64,000 bases of DNA from ZAX-1 sp046533095. GTDB lineage: Bacteria > Bacillota > Clostridia > Lachnospirales > Lachnospiraceae. Location: positions 1-64,000 of the forward strand of contig JAJQRA010000018.1 of assembly GCA_046533095.1 (NCBI GenBank), read 5' to 3'. Positions 15,814-23,574 of this stretch are shown here, piece after piece (the first letter of the stretch is position 1; every line of letters begins with the position of its first letter). The notes below the pieces were generated by a model, which was not told where the DNA came from, did not search any database, and saw only the letters and a program-made list of their open reading frames with translations. Both the position numbers and the translations under genes were made by a program.

Positions 15814-17559
15814 GTGAAAGAGATAACAAGGCAACAATTAATTACGGAGGAATTACCAAAACTACAGGAAATTCAATCCACAGCGAAGCGTATGACAGCG
15901 GACTGGGTCATTGGAAGAAGCCCATTTATGGATAAGATGGGCGTAAATTCCGAACGGGAATATAAGGAACGGTGCAAACGGGAGGGAAGGATTATGCGCC
16001 ATGCCCATATTGGCTATAATTCTGCAAAGGAAACGATTTCGGCAATGTCATTCATCTATTCGGAATTAGAAAAGAAAGGCTATCGCCTAGACCGTTTTGG
16101 CATCTGCCTGGATTGCCAGATGGGAGTGCCAGAAGGGGATTTGCGTGATAAGATACCAAGAGGGGCGGGACAGGTATTCCATGATCCGCAGGAATGGATC
16201 GATGTTGCATCGGCCGCTCCGGTGATGGTACATTTTGGCGACAACATGATTGGCACTTTAAATACCATAGAGAATCTAAAGTGTGCATTTGCAGCAGGAG
16301 GGACGACAATCGGGAACGCCTCCCACTACTATACCTATGAATACCCGTTTGCCTATGATTTAAATGAAAGAACGGTCAATACGGTAGCCGGATTTGCGAT
16401 TATGGCAGATTTTAAAGAAAAAGGGATGCTGGTGCACTCTAATCTAGATGATGGCTTTTCCGCAATGTTTCATGATTTGTCAGTGGTACTTGGATGGGCA
16501 AAACTAGAACGGCATATCATACAGGAACTGATTGGCGCAAAACTAGGGCATTGCTTTGGAAATCTATTTAGCGATCCCATGCTTCGCATTACATTTGCAC
16601 AGGCACTTTCAGATATCAACGAAGGAGATTCCTGTGGAAGTATGGTATACGGAAATACAACAGACTTTGATATAAATTTCACAAAGAACTATTCGGTTAT
16701 CAACAGCTATTTGCTAGGGGATATGATTTCCCAGATCCATACCCCAACAGGGCATGGATTGAATGCAGTACCAGTGTCAGAGGCGGTAAGAATCCCATCG
16801 CCGGAAGAAATTGTAGAGGCACAAATCATGTCCAATGAAATAGAACATTATGCACGAATGATGGAACCATATATCAACTGGGATAAGGTAGCGGCAGATA
16901 AGAATAAACTAGTGATCGGAGCGCAAGTATTCTACGAGCGCACATTAGAAGGACTCGATACGATGGGAATTGATGTTGAAAATCCGGCAGAACTTATGAT
17001 AGCACTCAAGAAATTAGGTCCTGCATACCTAGAATCCCAGTATGGAGCCGGAGAGAAATTTAAGCGTAAAGGTGGACGCGTGCCGGTGTGGCCGACCGAT
17101 ATGATAAAGACAATCAACCATATAAAAGCGGAGTGCCTAAGCAACCTACATACAGATGAAAATTGCCTGACGGGGATTAAGGTTGTCTTATGTTCTACGG
17201 ATGTGCATGAATTTGGAAAAGAGGTTGTAGGAGAAATCCTGCAAAAAGCAGGTGCAGTAATTTATGATATCGGTACGGATGCAAGTCCTGCAGAAATTGC
17301 AGAAACGGTGATAGAAACAGATAGTAAATTTGTAGCAATCAGTACCTATAATGGAATTGCACTGACCTTTGCAAAGAGCACGTTGGAAGAATTGGAAAAA
17401 TATAAGTTAAATGTATCCATATTTATGGGTGGCGTACTAAATGAAAACTTAGATAGCGGGAGCCTTCCCATTGATGTAACGGACAAGCTAAAAGAATTGG
17501 GAATCATATGTACAGGCAAGGCACAGCAAATAGTTGATATGATGCTGGAACGAGTATAA
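15814..17559 (+). CDS. MutE-like mutase fused to a B12-binding domain (glutamate mutase superfamily)
   Basis: This 581-residue protein starts at GTG behind GGGAGGG. Residues about 1-450 form a domain that aligns by eye, distantly, with the epsilon subunit of glutamate mutase: PVMVHFGDN for the RHG segment, AFAAGGTTIG for AGGFT, GHCFGNLF for the GYGQCGNL region, and HTPTGHGLNAVPVSEA for TPHEAxGIPTxEAN. Residues about 455-581 are a cobalamin-binding domain with DxHxxG (Asp463, His465, Gly468), STYNG and FMGGVL, as in the sigma subunit. In known glutamate mutases the two are separate proteins. The N-terminal substrate-binding arginine segments are not conserved, so the substrate is unlikely to be plain glutamate. 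The neighbouring MutL supports an adenosylcobalamin-dependent skeleton rearrangement. Confidence 0.85.
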   Translation: MKEITRQQLITEELPKLQEIQSTAKRMTADWVIGRSPFMDKMGVNSEREYKERCKREGRIMRHAHIGYNSAKETISAMSFIYSELEKKGYRLDRFGICLDCQMGVPEGDLRDKIPRGAGQVFHDPQEWIDVASAAPVMVHFGDNMIGTLNTIENLKCAFAAGGTTIGNASHYYTYEYPFAYDLNERTVNTVAGFAIMADFKEKGMLVHSNLDDGFSAMFHDLSVVLGWAKLERHIIQELIGAKLGHCFGNLFSDPMLRITFAQALSDINEGDSCGSMVYGNTTDFDINFTKNYSVINSYLLGDMISQIHTPTGHGLNAVPVSEAVRIPSPEEIVEAQIMSNEIEHYARMMEPYINWDKVAADKNKLVIGAQVFYERTLEGLDTMGIDVENPAELMIALKKLGPAYLESQYGAGEKFKRKGGRVPVWPTDMIKTINHIKAECLSNLHTDENCLTGIKVVLCSTDVHEFGKEVVGEILQKAGAVIYDIGTDASPAEIAETVIETDSKFVAISTYNGIALTFAKSTLEELEKYKLNVSIFMGGVLNENLDSGSLPIDVTDKLKELGIICTGKAQQIVDMMLERV

Positions 17560-17592
17560 CAAGGGATTGACATGATGCTAGAACGAGTATAA
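17534..17592 (+). repeat. 26-bp duplication of the mutase 3' end
   Basis: 17534-17559, the last codons and stop of the mutase, recurs at 17567-17592 with two changes. The copy carries the same final codons and stop and lies just before the ribosome site of the next gene. Confidence 0.85.
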
Positions 17593-17610
17593 AATGAAGG
17601 AGGAACGTCT

Positions 17611-18210
17611 ATGAGTAAATTTCACATTACGATAAACAGGCAATTTGGAAGCCTCGGAAGGCCAATTGGCATGAAACTTGCGCAGCTTTTGGGCATTGAA
17701 TTTTATGATAGGGATATTGTGGAAGAGGCGGCAAAAGAGCTGCAGATTCCCCTTTCTGTGGCAAGTGCCTTAGACGAGCGGGAGCAAGGCGTATTTACTT
17801 TTATGAAATATCCGCTAGGGGACGGAAATTCCAAAGAAATCAAAGAGAAACTCTATGCAATGCAAAATAAGATTATCATGAAATGGGCGGAAGAGAATTC
17901 CTGCGTCGTTGTTGGCCGCTGTGCCGATTACTTACTAAGAAACAAAGCCAATCAGTTTAGCATTTTCATTTATGCACCAATTGAAGCACGTCTAAGAAAC
18001 TGCGTAGAAGAATTAGGCATGAAAGAAACAGAAGCGCTTAAAATGATGAACCAAATAGATAAGGCACGTTATGCCTATCACAAGCGCTATACCAGATTTA
18101 CCCAAAAAGACATAGAATCGAACCAGATTATGATTGATAGTTCTCTGTTAGGTGTAAACGATACGGCAGAGATGCTGGCACAGATTGCTAGAAAAAAATT
18201 TAAACTATAG
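17611..18210 (+). CDS. cytidylate-kinase-like family protein
   Basis: This 199-residue P-loop protein is of the cytidylate-kinase-like family. The family N-terminus ITINRQFGSLGRPIG replaces the classical P-loop, and FYDRDIVEEAA, VVVGRCADYLL and YAPIEARLRN follow in the expected order. The family often lacks a defined substrate. As the last gene of unit B, 18 bp after the duplicated mutase end and behind GAAGGAGG, it is co-transcribed with a B12 mutase. It might phosphorylate a pathway metabolite or a nucleotide-like cofactor, but nothing in the sequence decides this. Confidence 0.8.
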   Translation: MSKFHITINRQFGSLGRPIGMKLAQLLGIEFYDRDIVEEAAKELQIPLSVASALDEREQGVFTFMKYPLGDGNSKEIKEKLYAMQNKIIMKWAEENSCVVVGRCADYLLRNKANQFSIFIYAPIEARLRNCVEELGMKETEALKMMNQIDKARYAYHKRYTRFTQKDIESNQIMIDSSLLGVNDTAEMLAQIARKKFKL

Positions 18211-18389
18211 GAAATGTATAACATGAAGTGAGCCTTGGAAACTATTTAGGAAGTGTAGCGAAATAGCCACGATTTATGCACACAAGATGTAAAGGCACAT
18301 CTTTAAAATAGCAATAGCGATAAAATAGCTTGCATCATAGGGTGAGGATATTTTCTGGTTTACAAAAGAAGACAAGGTATTTAGGGATT

Positions 18390-18586
18390 GAGGCTGTTGC
18401 ATCATGCCATTTATCTTTTATGAAGATACTAGATAATAAGAACTATAAGAGCGATAAGAATATAATCTTCATATCTAGTATCATAGGGAGGTTTGTGCTA
18501 CATGAGGCAACAGCATAGGTTGCCTTTCCCCCTTTCTTATTTGTTGCCGGTATCATAGGAAGGTTTGTGCTACATGTAGGCAACAG
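18390..18586. mobile_element. MITE-like inverted-repeat element with duplicated right end
   Basis: GCTGTTGCATCATG (18393-18406) is matched by an inverted copy at 18501-18514 with one mismatch. Inside, ATACTAGATA occurs on one side and in inverse complement on the other, so the 125-bp unit can fold back on itself. Its right end (18478-18512) is repeated at 18550-18586 with small changes, a 72-bp period. GAGGCTGTTGCA also starts the palindrome at 30683. The rest of the gap 18211-18728 holds no gene; one short open frame inside the element is not credible. Confidence 0.6.
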
Positions 18587-18728
18587 TCTTAGTTCTTTAG
18601 ATGACAGTGTACTGTCTTTTTGTTCCGTTCATGAAGTATGATGTCAGAACATGGAGTTAAGATGTCGTTTTACATAAACACTAGGTTACGTATGTTCAGC
18701 TGTTAAAAAATATAATGGGGGAAATATA

Positions 18729-19394
18729 ATGAAATTATCGAGTAAGGTGGTCGCCAAATTATTGGATATGATTACTGTACAAAAAGTATATCGGTTGGGG
18801 GATAAGCTTCCAAATGAGAATGAACTGGCGGTTATGTTTGGGGTTAGTAGAACGACAGTAAGGGAGGCAATTTTATATCTGGTCACGCAGAATGTACTTG
18901 AAATCCGCAGAGGGAAGGGCACTTACGTATTAGAGGCGTCTGGAGTGGAAGAGGACTTTGGATTTGACCACTTAAAATTCATGCATTTAAAAATGCGTGA
19001 CCTTTATGAACTTCGGATGATGTTAGAACCACAGATATCATATTATGCGGCTATGCGTGCCACAAACGAGGAAATAGAGGAAATCCTTACCATTGGAAAA
19101 AACTTGGAAGATGAAAGGTCAGAAAAAGAAGAAGATGCCTTAGGAAATATGCATTTTCATAATGCAATTGCAAAAGCTACACATAATGAATTTGGAATCA
19201 AGCTGATGGAGATTATCAACGAAGCGTTGATTAAAGCCTTTAAAGTCAACCAATTAAAGCAAATTATGTATGAAGATACGATGATAGACCATCAACTCAT
19301 CATGGAATTTCTTCGTTTGCGAGATGGAGAAGGGGCAAAACAGGCTATGTATCTACATATGAGACACTCTATGAAAGACTATGCAGTTAAATAG
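18729..19394 (+). CDS. GntR-family transcriptional regulator (FadR type, FCD domain)
   Basis: This 221-residue regulator has an N-terminal winged helix-turn-helix (NELAVMFGVSRTTVREAI, then RRGKGTYV). A C-terminal helical FCD domain follows, with the histidines expected for metal and ligand binding (MHFHNAIAKATHN, then HQLIMEF and MYLHMRHSM). The ligand is usually a small carboxylic acid or amino acid. It follows unit B in the same direction behind GGGGGAAAT. It is the only regulator near the two operons and probably controls them through the palindromes near their promoters; its own operator was not identified. Confidence 0.9.
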   Translation: MKLSSKVVAKLLDMITVQKVYRLGDKLPNENELAVMFGVSRTTVREAILYLVTQNVLEIRRGKGTYVLEASGVEEDFGFDHLKFMHLKMRDLYELRMMLEPQISYYAAMRATNEEIEEILTIGKNLEDERSEKEEDALGNMHFHNAIAKATHNEFGIKLMEIINEALIKAFKVNQLKQIMYEDTMIDHQLIMEFLRLRDGEGAKQAMYLHMRHSMKDYAVK

Positions 19395-19494
19395 ATAAAA
19401 AATAAATAATAAATAATGGATCTGACACAATAAAATGTACGTAATCGTAATCAAATCATTGAGATAGAATAGATAAGCGAAGGGGGAAAACAAA

Positions 19495-20289
19495 ATGGTT
19501 TCAACACGTTCAATCATCTTTATGGCAATATCGGTACTGGTATCTATCGGACTTCCGCTTGGGTTGTTTTTGTTCTTTAAAAAGCGTTTTGGGCTTAAGG
19601 TGGTACCTATGCTTGTGGGAATGGGCTCCTTTATTGTTTTTGCGTTGATTCTGGAAAGCTTGGTGCATCAAATAGTTCTGCGCCCTGCAGCAGATGGGAC
19701 GATTGGGCTTACAAATAACCCATTGCTTTTTATGCTGTATGCTTCTTTTGCAGCAGGAATTTTTGAAGAAACTGGACGTTTCCTTTCTTTTTTGCTCCTA
19801 AAAAAGAAATATAGCGGCATTGGAACAGGACTTTCCTATGGAATTGGACATGGTGGCATTGAGGCCATCCTTCTGTGTGGTCTTTCGATGGCCGGAAATC
19901 TTGTGCTGAGCCTTATAATAAATACCAAAACAGTGGCGGTTCTTGGTGATTCCCCGCAGATATTGGCAGCTTTAGAAACGTTGAAAGATACGAATTCGTT
20001 TCTTTTTTTAGTAAGCGGATTAGAACGTGTTTTTGTAGTTGCCATTCATATTTCACTTTCCATACTTGTGTGGCTTGCTGTGAACAGTGCAGGCAAAAAG
20101 TGGCTATATCTGGTAGCCATCGTACTTCATGCTATCGTAGATATGCCGGCGGCACTCATGCAGGCGGGTGTGCTAACCAATGTTCTTTGGGTTGAACTGC
20201 TCGTTGCTGCCAGTGCGGTGGCCCTTGTGGCAATCGCGATATCAGCCTACAGGAGATATGAACAGAAAGAGGATCTTCCTTGCATCTAG
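19495..20289 (+). CDS. YhfC-family putative intramembrane glutamic protease
   Basis: This very hydrophobic protein of 264 residues has about seven membrane segments. The motif FAAGIFEETGRFLSF carries the paired glutamates of the YhfC family, and GIGHGGIEAILL and LHAIVDMPAA supply conserved histidine and acidic residues in later helices. YhfC is distantly related to CPBP-type membrane proteases; substrates are generally unknown. It stands alone behind AAGGGGG. Its last codons are duplicated downstream. Confidence 0.8.
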   Translation: MVSTRSIIFMAISVLVSIGLPLGLFLFFKKRFGLKVVPMLVGMGSFIVFALILESLVHQIVLRPAADGTIGLTNNPLLFMLYASFAAGIFEETGRFLSFLLLKKKYSGIGTGLSYGIGHGGIEAILLCGLSMAGNLVLSLIINTKTVAVLGDSPQILAALETLKDTNSFLFLVSGLERVFVVAIHISLSILVWLAVNSAGKKWLYLVAIVLHAIVDMPAALMQAGVLTNVLWVELLVAASAVALVAIAISAYRRYEQKEDLPCI

Positions 20290-20359
20290 CGATACATGTA
20301 TTGCACAAAATTTACACAATAAAACTAGTAAGGATCTTCCTTGCATCTAGCGATACATG
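20270..20359 (+). repeat. 29-bp perfect duplication of the YhfC gene 3' end
   Basis: 20270-20298, which contains the last codons and the TAG of the YhfC gene, is repeated without change at 20331-20359. The period is 61 bp. Confidence 0.9.
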
Positions 20360-20418
20360 GTTGACAAAGATGATATGCCGGCTTCACATAAAAGCTTAAG
20401 CTGTATTGCACATCCCAT

Positions 20419-21231
20419 TCAACTATTAGTTGTATTTGCCCACTTTTTAAGGTATGAAATATAAGTGGAAGGAATGCTTGTGTTTGCATAAGCGTCTTCA
20501 TATTCTTTCGGGGAATAATGGATGATATAGTTGGTTTGAAAATCTTTTTTGATGCCATAGCATTTTGCGGTGTCAACGGCTTTATTGTAGGCAATGGCAG
20601 CCTTTTCTTCTGTTGTGTAGACTCCGATGACAACAGTACCATGGATATGGATTTTTGCTTTATAATAAGGAATGCTTTTTTTAAAAAATTTTGTAACACC
20701 ATAGTATCGATTGATAATTATAATGTTGGAGTAGCGAAAATCGGTATTATCGCCATTGGCGAACAAATAGTCCTTCTTGGCCACTGCATAATTTTTAATT
20801 CCGTAGCGGGACAGGATATTCACCTGCATACCATAGTCGTTCACAAACAGATGACCATTTCGCCGCATAATTTTATGGCTGGAATAGTAAAACAAATCAT
20901 CGACATCAAACTTAAGTTCATCTTGTTTGGATATATAGTATATAAAAAATCTATTCTTTAAATAAATTGGATTTTTAAAATAAATATGATGATCGCGAAA
21001 ATTCACGAGGCTGACCATTTTTTCAAATGTTAAAATAGTGGTCATTTGGAAAATGTCTGCAATCGTAATCTTTAGGTTATATAATACATGATGGGCCTCT
21101 AAATAAGCCTGATTTGCTCGTTGCTCCTTATCAAAACTGCCAAGGCTGATATGTCTGCCTTGGTAATGGATACTGGAACGATAATAGGCTGTACCGTCTT
21201 TTTTCGTTGCAAGGTAAACACCAGGTAGCAT
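20419..21231 (-). CDS. AP2-domain protein with HNH-like middle region
   Basis: This 270-residue protein has two AP2-like DNA-binding segments. One is near the N-terminus (PGVYLATKKDGTAYYRSSI, then HISLGSF, residues 3-50). The other is near residue 190 (YYGVTKFFKKSIPYYKAKI, then VIGVYTTEEKAAIAYN). Between them DYGMQVNILSRYGI and FANGDNTDFRYSNI resemble the second half of HNH homing endonucleases (N-x-x-D-x-R-x-x-N-I), but the leading HH pair is not obvious, so nuclease activity is doubtful. AGGAGGAA precedes the ATG. Immediately upstream lie five tandem 91-bp repeats, which could be its binding sites or its mobile substrate. Such proteins are often mobile-element derived. Confidence 0.75.
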   Translation of the reverse strand: MLPGVYLATKKDGTAYYRSSIHYQGRHISLGSFDKEQRANQAYLEAHHVLYNLKITIADIFQMTTILTFEKMVSLVNFRDHHIYFKNPIYLKNRFFIYYISKQDELKFDVDDLFYYSSHKIMRRNGHLFVNDYGMQVNILSRYGIKNYAVAKKDYLFANGDNTDFRYSNIIIINRYYGVTKFFKKSIPYYKAKIHIHGTVVIGVYTTEEKAAIAYNKAVDTAKCYGIKKDFQTNYIIHYSPKEYEDAYANTSIPSTYISYLKKWANTTNS

Positions 21232-21260
21232 TAGATAAGTTCCTCCTAATAACTTTAATC

Positions 21261-21694
21261 GTAACCCTCCGGGGGAGGCACATGCCCTTCGTGCGGCGCA
21301 GGTATAAAGTTCACGATGTTCACATTATACGATGATTTCTCCGTAATCGTCGTAACCCTCCGGGGGAGGCACATGCCCTTCGTGCGGCGCAGGTATAAAG
21401 TTCACGATGTTCACATTATACGATGATTCCTACGTAATCGTCGTAACCCTCCGGGGGAGGCACACGCCCTTCGTGCGGCGCAGGTATAAAGTTCACGATG
21501 TTCACATTATACGATGATTTCTCCGTAATCGTCGTAACCCTCCGGGGGAGGCACACGCCCTTCGTGCGGCGCAGGTATAAAGTTCACGATGTTCACATTA
21601 TACGATGATTTCTACGTAATCGTCGTAACCCTCCGGGGGAGGCACACGCCCTTCGTGCGGCGCAGGTATAAAGTTCACGATGTTCACATTATAC
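21261..21694. repeat. five tandem copies of a 91-bp structured repeat
   Basis: Copies begin with GTAACCCTCCGGGGGAGG at 21261, 21352, 21443, 21534 and 21625, exactly 91 bp apart. They differ only at a few sites (CACATG or CACACG; TTTCTCC or TTCCTAC). Each contains inverted pairs CCTCC/GGAGG, GTATAA/TTATAC and CGATGATT/AATCGTCG, so the array could fold as RNA. The last copy is partial, ending at TTATAC. It lies between the divergent AP2 gene and threonine synthase. Confidence 0.95.
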
Positions 21695-21816
21695 CATATA
21701 AAAACATAAAAGCGCAAAATTATGGAAGGCTTTTTGGAAAATGATAAAAAGGTTTGTGCATCTAGTCGTACATCTCTCGTCATCAATTAGGGAAGTACAA
21801 ATTAAAATGGTATCAA

Positions 21817-21845
21817 TTGACAGGGGATCCTAAAACTTTTATAAT
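21817..21845 (+). promoter_or_regulatory. consensus promoter of threonine synthase
   Basis: TTGACA (21817-21822), 17 bp, TATAAT (21840-21845). Both boxes are perfect. The expected leader is only about 30 bp and shows no riboswitch or T-box. Confidence 0.85.
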
Positions 21846-21882
21846 AAAAAAGCAGTATAAAGCAGATAGAAGGGAGTTTAAG

Positions 21883-23388
21883 ATGAATTTGCTATACACA
21901 AGTACAAGAAAAGCGAAAGGGCTAGATTCCGATACCGGAAAAGTGACGGCATCGCAGGCAATTTTAAAAGGTCTGGCAGAGGATGGGGGCCTGTTTGTTC
22001 CAACCGATATCCCCACACTGGACAGATCAATCAAAGAGTTTACGGATCTTACGTATCAGGAAACGGCATATGAAGTCATGAAGTTATTTTTTACAGACTT
22101 TTCAGAGGAAGAATTAAAGACCTGTATTCATCGTGCATACGACAGTAAATTTGATACGGGTGAAATCGCGCCAATTGTTACCTATGCCGACATCAACTAC
22201 CTTGAATTATTTCATGGGGCAACCATTGCCTTTAAAGATATGGCACTTTCTATTTTGCCGCATCTGCTTACGACCGCGGCAAAGAAAAATCACGTAAAGA
22301 ATGACATTGTTATTTTGACGGCGACGTCGGGTGATACCGGAAAGGCTGCTTTGGCGGGGTTTGCAGATGTAGCAGGTACAAAAATCATTGTATTTTATCC
22401 AAAAGATGGGGTCAGCCCTATTCAGAAAAAGCAAATGGTGACGCAAAAAGGCGATAATACATTTGTCGTTGGAATTGAAGGAAATTTTGATCAGGCACAA
22501 ACTGGCGTGAAAGGGATTTTTTCCGACAAAGTGCTTGCAGAAGAGATGGACAAGGCAGGCTATCAGTTTTCTTCTGCCAATTCTATCAATATCGGCCGTC
22601 TGATACCACAAGTAGTTTATTATGTATATGCGTATGCCAAAATGGTTTCTAAGGGTCAGATAAAAGAAGGGGAACTGCTTAACATCGTAGTGCCAACTGG
22701 TAACTTTGGCAATATCCTTGCTGCTTTTTATGCAAAAAAGATGGGGTTGCCCATTGGAAAGCTAATCTGTGCGTCCAATGACAATAAGGTATTGTATGAT
22801 TTCTTTTTGACAGGAAAGTATGATAAAAATAGAGAATTCGTATTGACTTCTTCCCCTTCCATGGATATATTGATTTCCAGTAATTTAGAACGGCTTATCT
22901 ATCATATTGCAGGTGATGATGCGGCAAAGAATTCAGAATTGATGGATAGCCTGAATAAAAATGGATCATATGAGATAACAACATTGATGAAAGGGCAATT
23001 AAAAGATTTTTATGGGAATTTTGCGGATGAGGGTGAAACAGCGAAGGCGATAAAGGATACCTATAAGGAAGCCGGATACATTATGGATACCCATACTGCA
23101 GTGGCCACCGCCGTATACGCTAAATATAAATCAGATACGAAAGACCGGACACCGGCTCTTCTTGTTTCTACGGCAAGTCCGTACAAATTTACGCGGAGTG
23201 TCCTGCTGTCTATTGATGACAAATATGAAACGTTGTCAGATTTTGATTTGGTAGATGAATTGGAAACATTATCCGGGGTAGCAGTACCAAAGGCGATTGA
23301 AGAAATTCGCACGGCTTTCGTATTGCACCATACAATCTGCCAAACGGATGAAATGAAACAGACCATAAAAACGTTTTTAAATATTTAA
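21883..23388 (+). CDS. thrC: threonine synthase
   Basis: This 501-residue PLP enzyme converts O-phosphohomoserine to threonine. It begins MNLLYTSTR, has the family GGLFVP segment, the PLP lysine in GATIAFKDMALS, a phosphate-binding TSGDTGKAAL and a later VPTGNFGN. The length fits the long bacterial/fungal type. The start at 21883 is preceded by AAGGGAG; an open frame further upstream overlaps the promoter and is not used. It stands alone, not in a homoserine operon. Confidence 0.95.
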   Translation: MNLLYTSTRKAKGLDSDTGKVTASQAILKGLAEDGGLFVPTDIPTLDRSIKEFTDLTYQETAYEVMKLFFTDFSEEELKTCIHRAYDSKFDTGEIAPIVTYADINYLELFHGATIAFKDMALSILPHLLTTAAKKNHVKNDIVILTATSGDTGKAALAGFADVAGTKIIVFYPKDGVSPIQKKQMVTQKGDNTFVVGIEGNFDQAQTGVKGIFSDKVLAEEMDKAGYQFSSANSINIGRLIPQVVYYVYAYAKMVSKGQIKEGELLNIVVPTGNFGNILAAFYAKKMGLPIGKLICASNDNKVLYDFFLTGKYDKNREFVLTSSPSMDILISSNLERLIYHIAGDDAAKNSELMDSLNKNGSYEITTLMKGQLKDFYGNFADEGETAKAIKDTYKEAGYIMDTHTAVATAVYAKYKSDTKDRTPALLVSTASPYKFTRSVLLSIDDKYETLSDFDLVDELETLSGVAVPKAIEEIRTAFVLHHTICQTDEMKQTIKTFLNI

Positions 23389-23412
23389 AGACAAATCTAT
23401 TGCCGAAAGAAC

Positions 23413-23566
23413 ACCTATCCACGAAGTCAGGGAACGAAGTTTCATCGGACTTTATGGATAGGTAATCTATCTGATGGAACACAAGCTATGAATGGCATTA
23501 GATATATGATTAGATAGTTGGCTGTATAGCTGGTAATCTATCTGATGGAACACAAATTATGAATGG
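23413..23566. repeat. hairpin and 35-bp direct repeat between convergent genes
   Basis: ACCTATCCA (23413-23421) pairs with TGGATAGGT (23455-23463), with AAGTC/GACTT inside; it may end both convergent transcripts although no long T-run follows. GGTAATCTATCTGATGG begins a 35-bp segment at 23461 that recurs at 23532 with two changes, a 71-bp period. Confidence 0.75.
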
Positions 23567-23574
23567 ACAGTACT

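Noticed and set aside
15814..17559. Calling the mutase a true glutamate mutase
   Set aside because: Substrate-arginine segments are not conserved, methylaspartate ammonia-lyase is absent, and the subunits are fused; only the superfamily is supported.
18330..18518. A 62-residue open frame in the gap after the kinase-like gene
   Set aside because: It lies across a fold-back repeat element, has no ribosome site and reads as low-information sequence.
20518..20961. A 147-residue open frame opposite the AP2 gene
   Set aside because: The opposite strand has recognisable AP2 domains and a good ribosome site; this frame has neither.
21261..21694. The regular 91-bp array as a CRISPR array
   Set aside because: Units are nearly identical over their full length, so there are no variable spacers, and no cas genes are in the window.
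21598..21786. A 62-residue minus-strand frame overlapping the 91-bp array
   Set aside because: It starts within the repeat, is interrupted in other copies and shows no family features.
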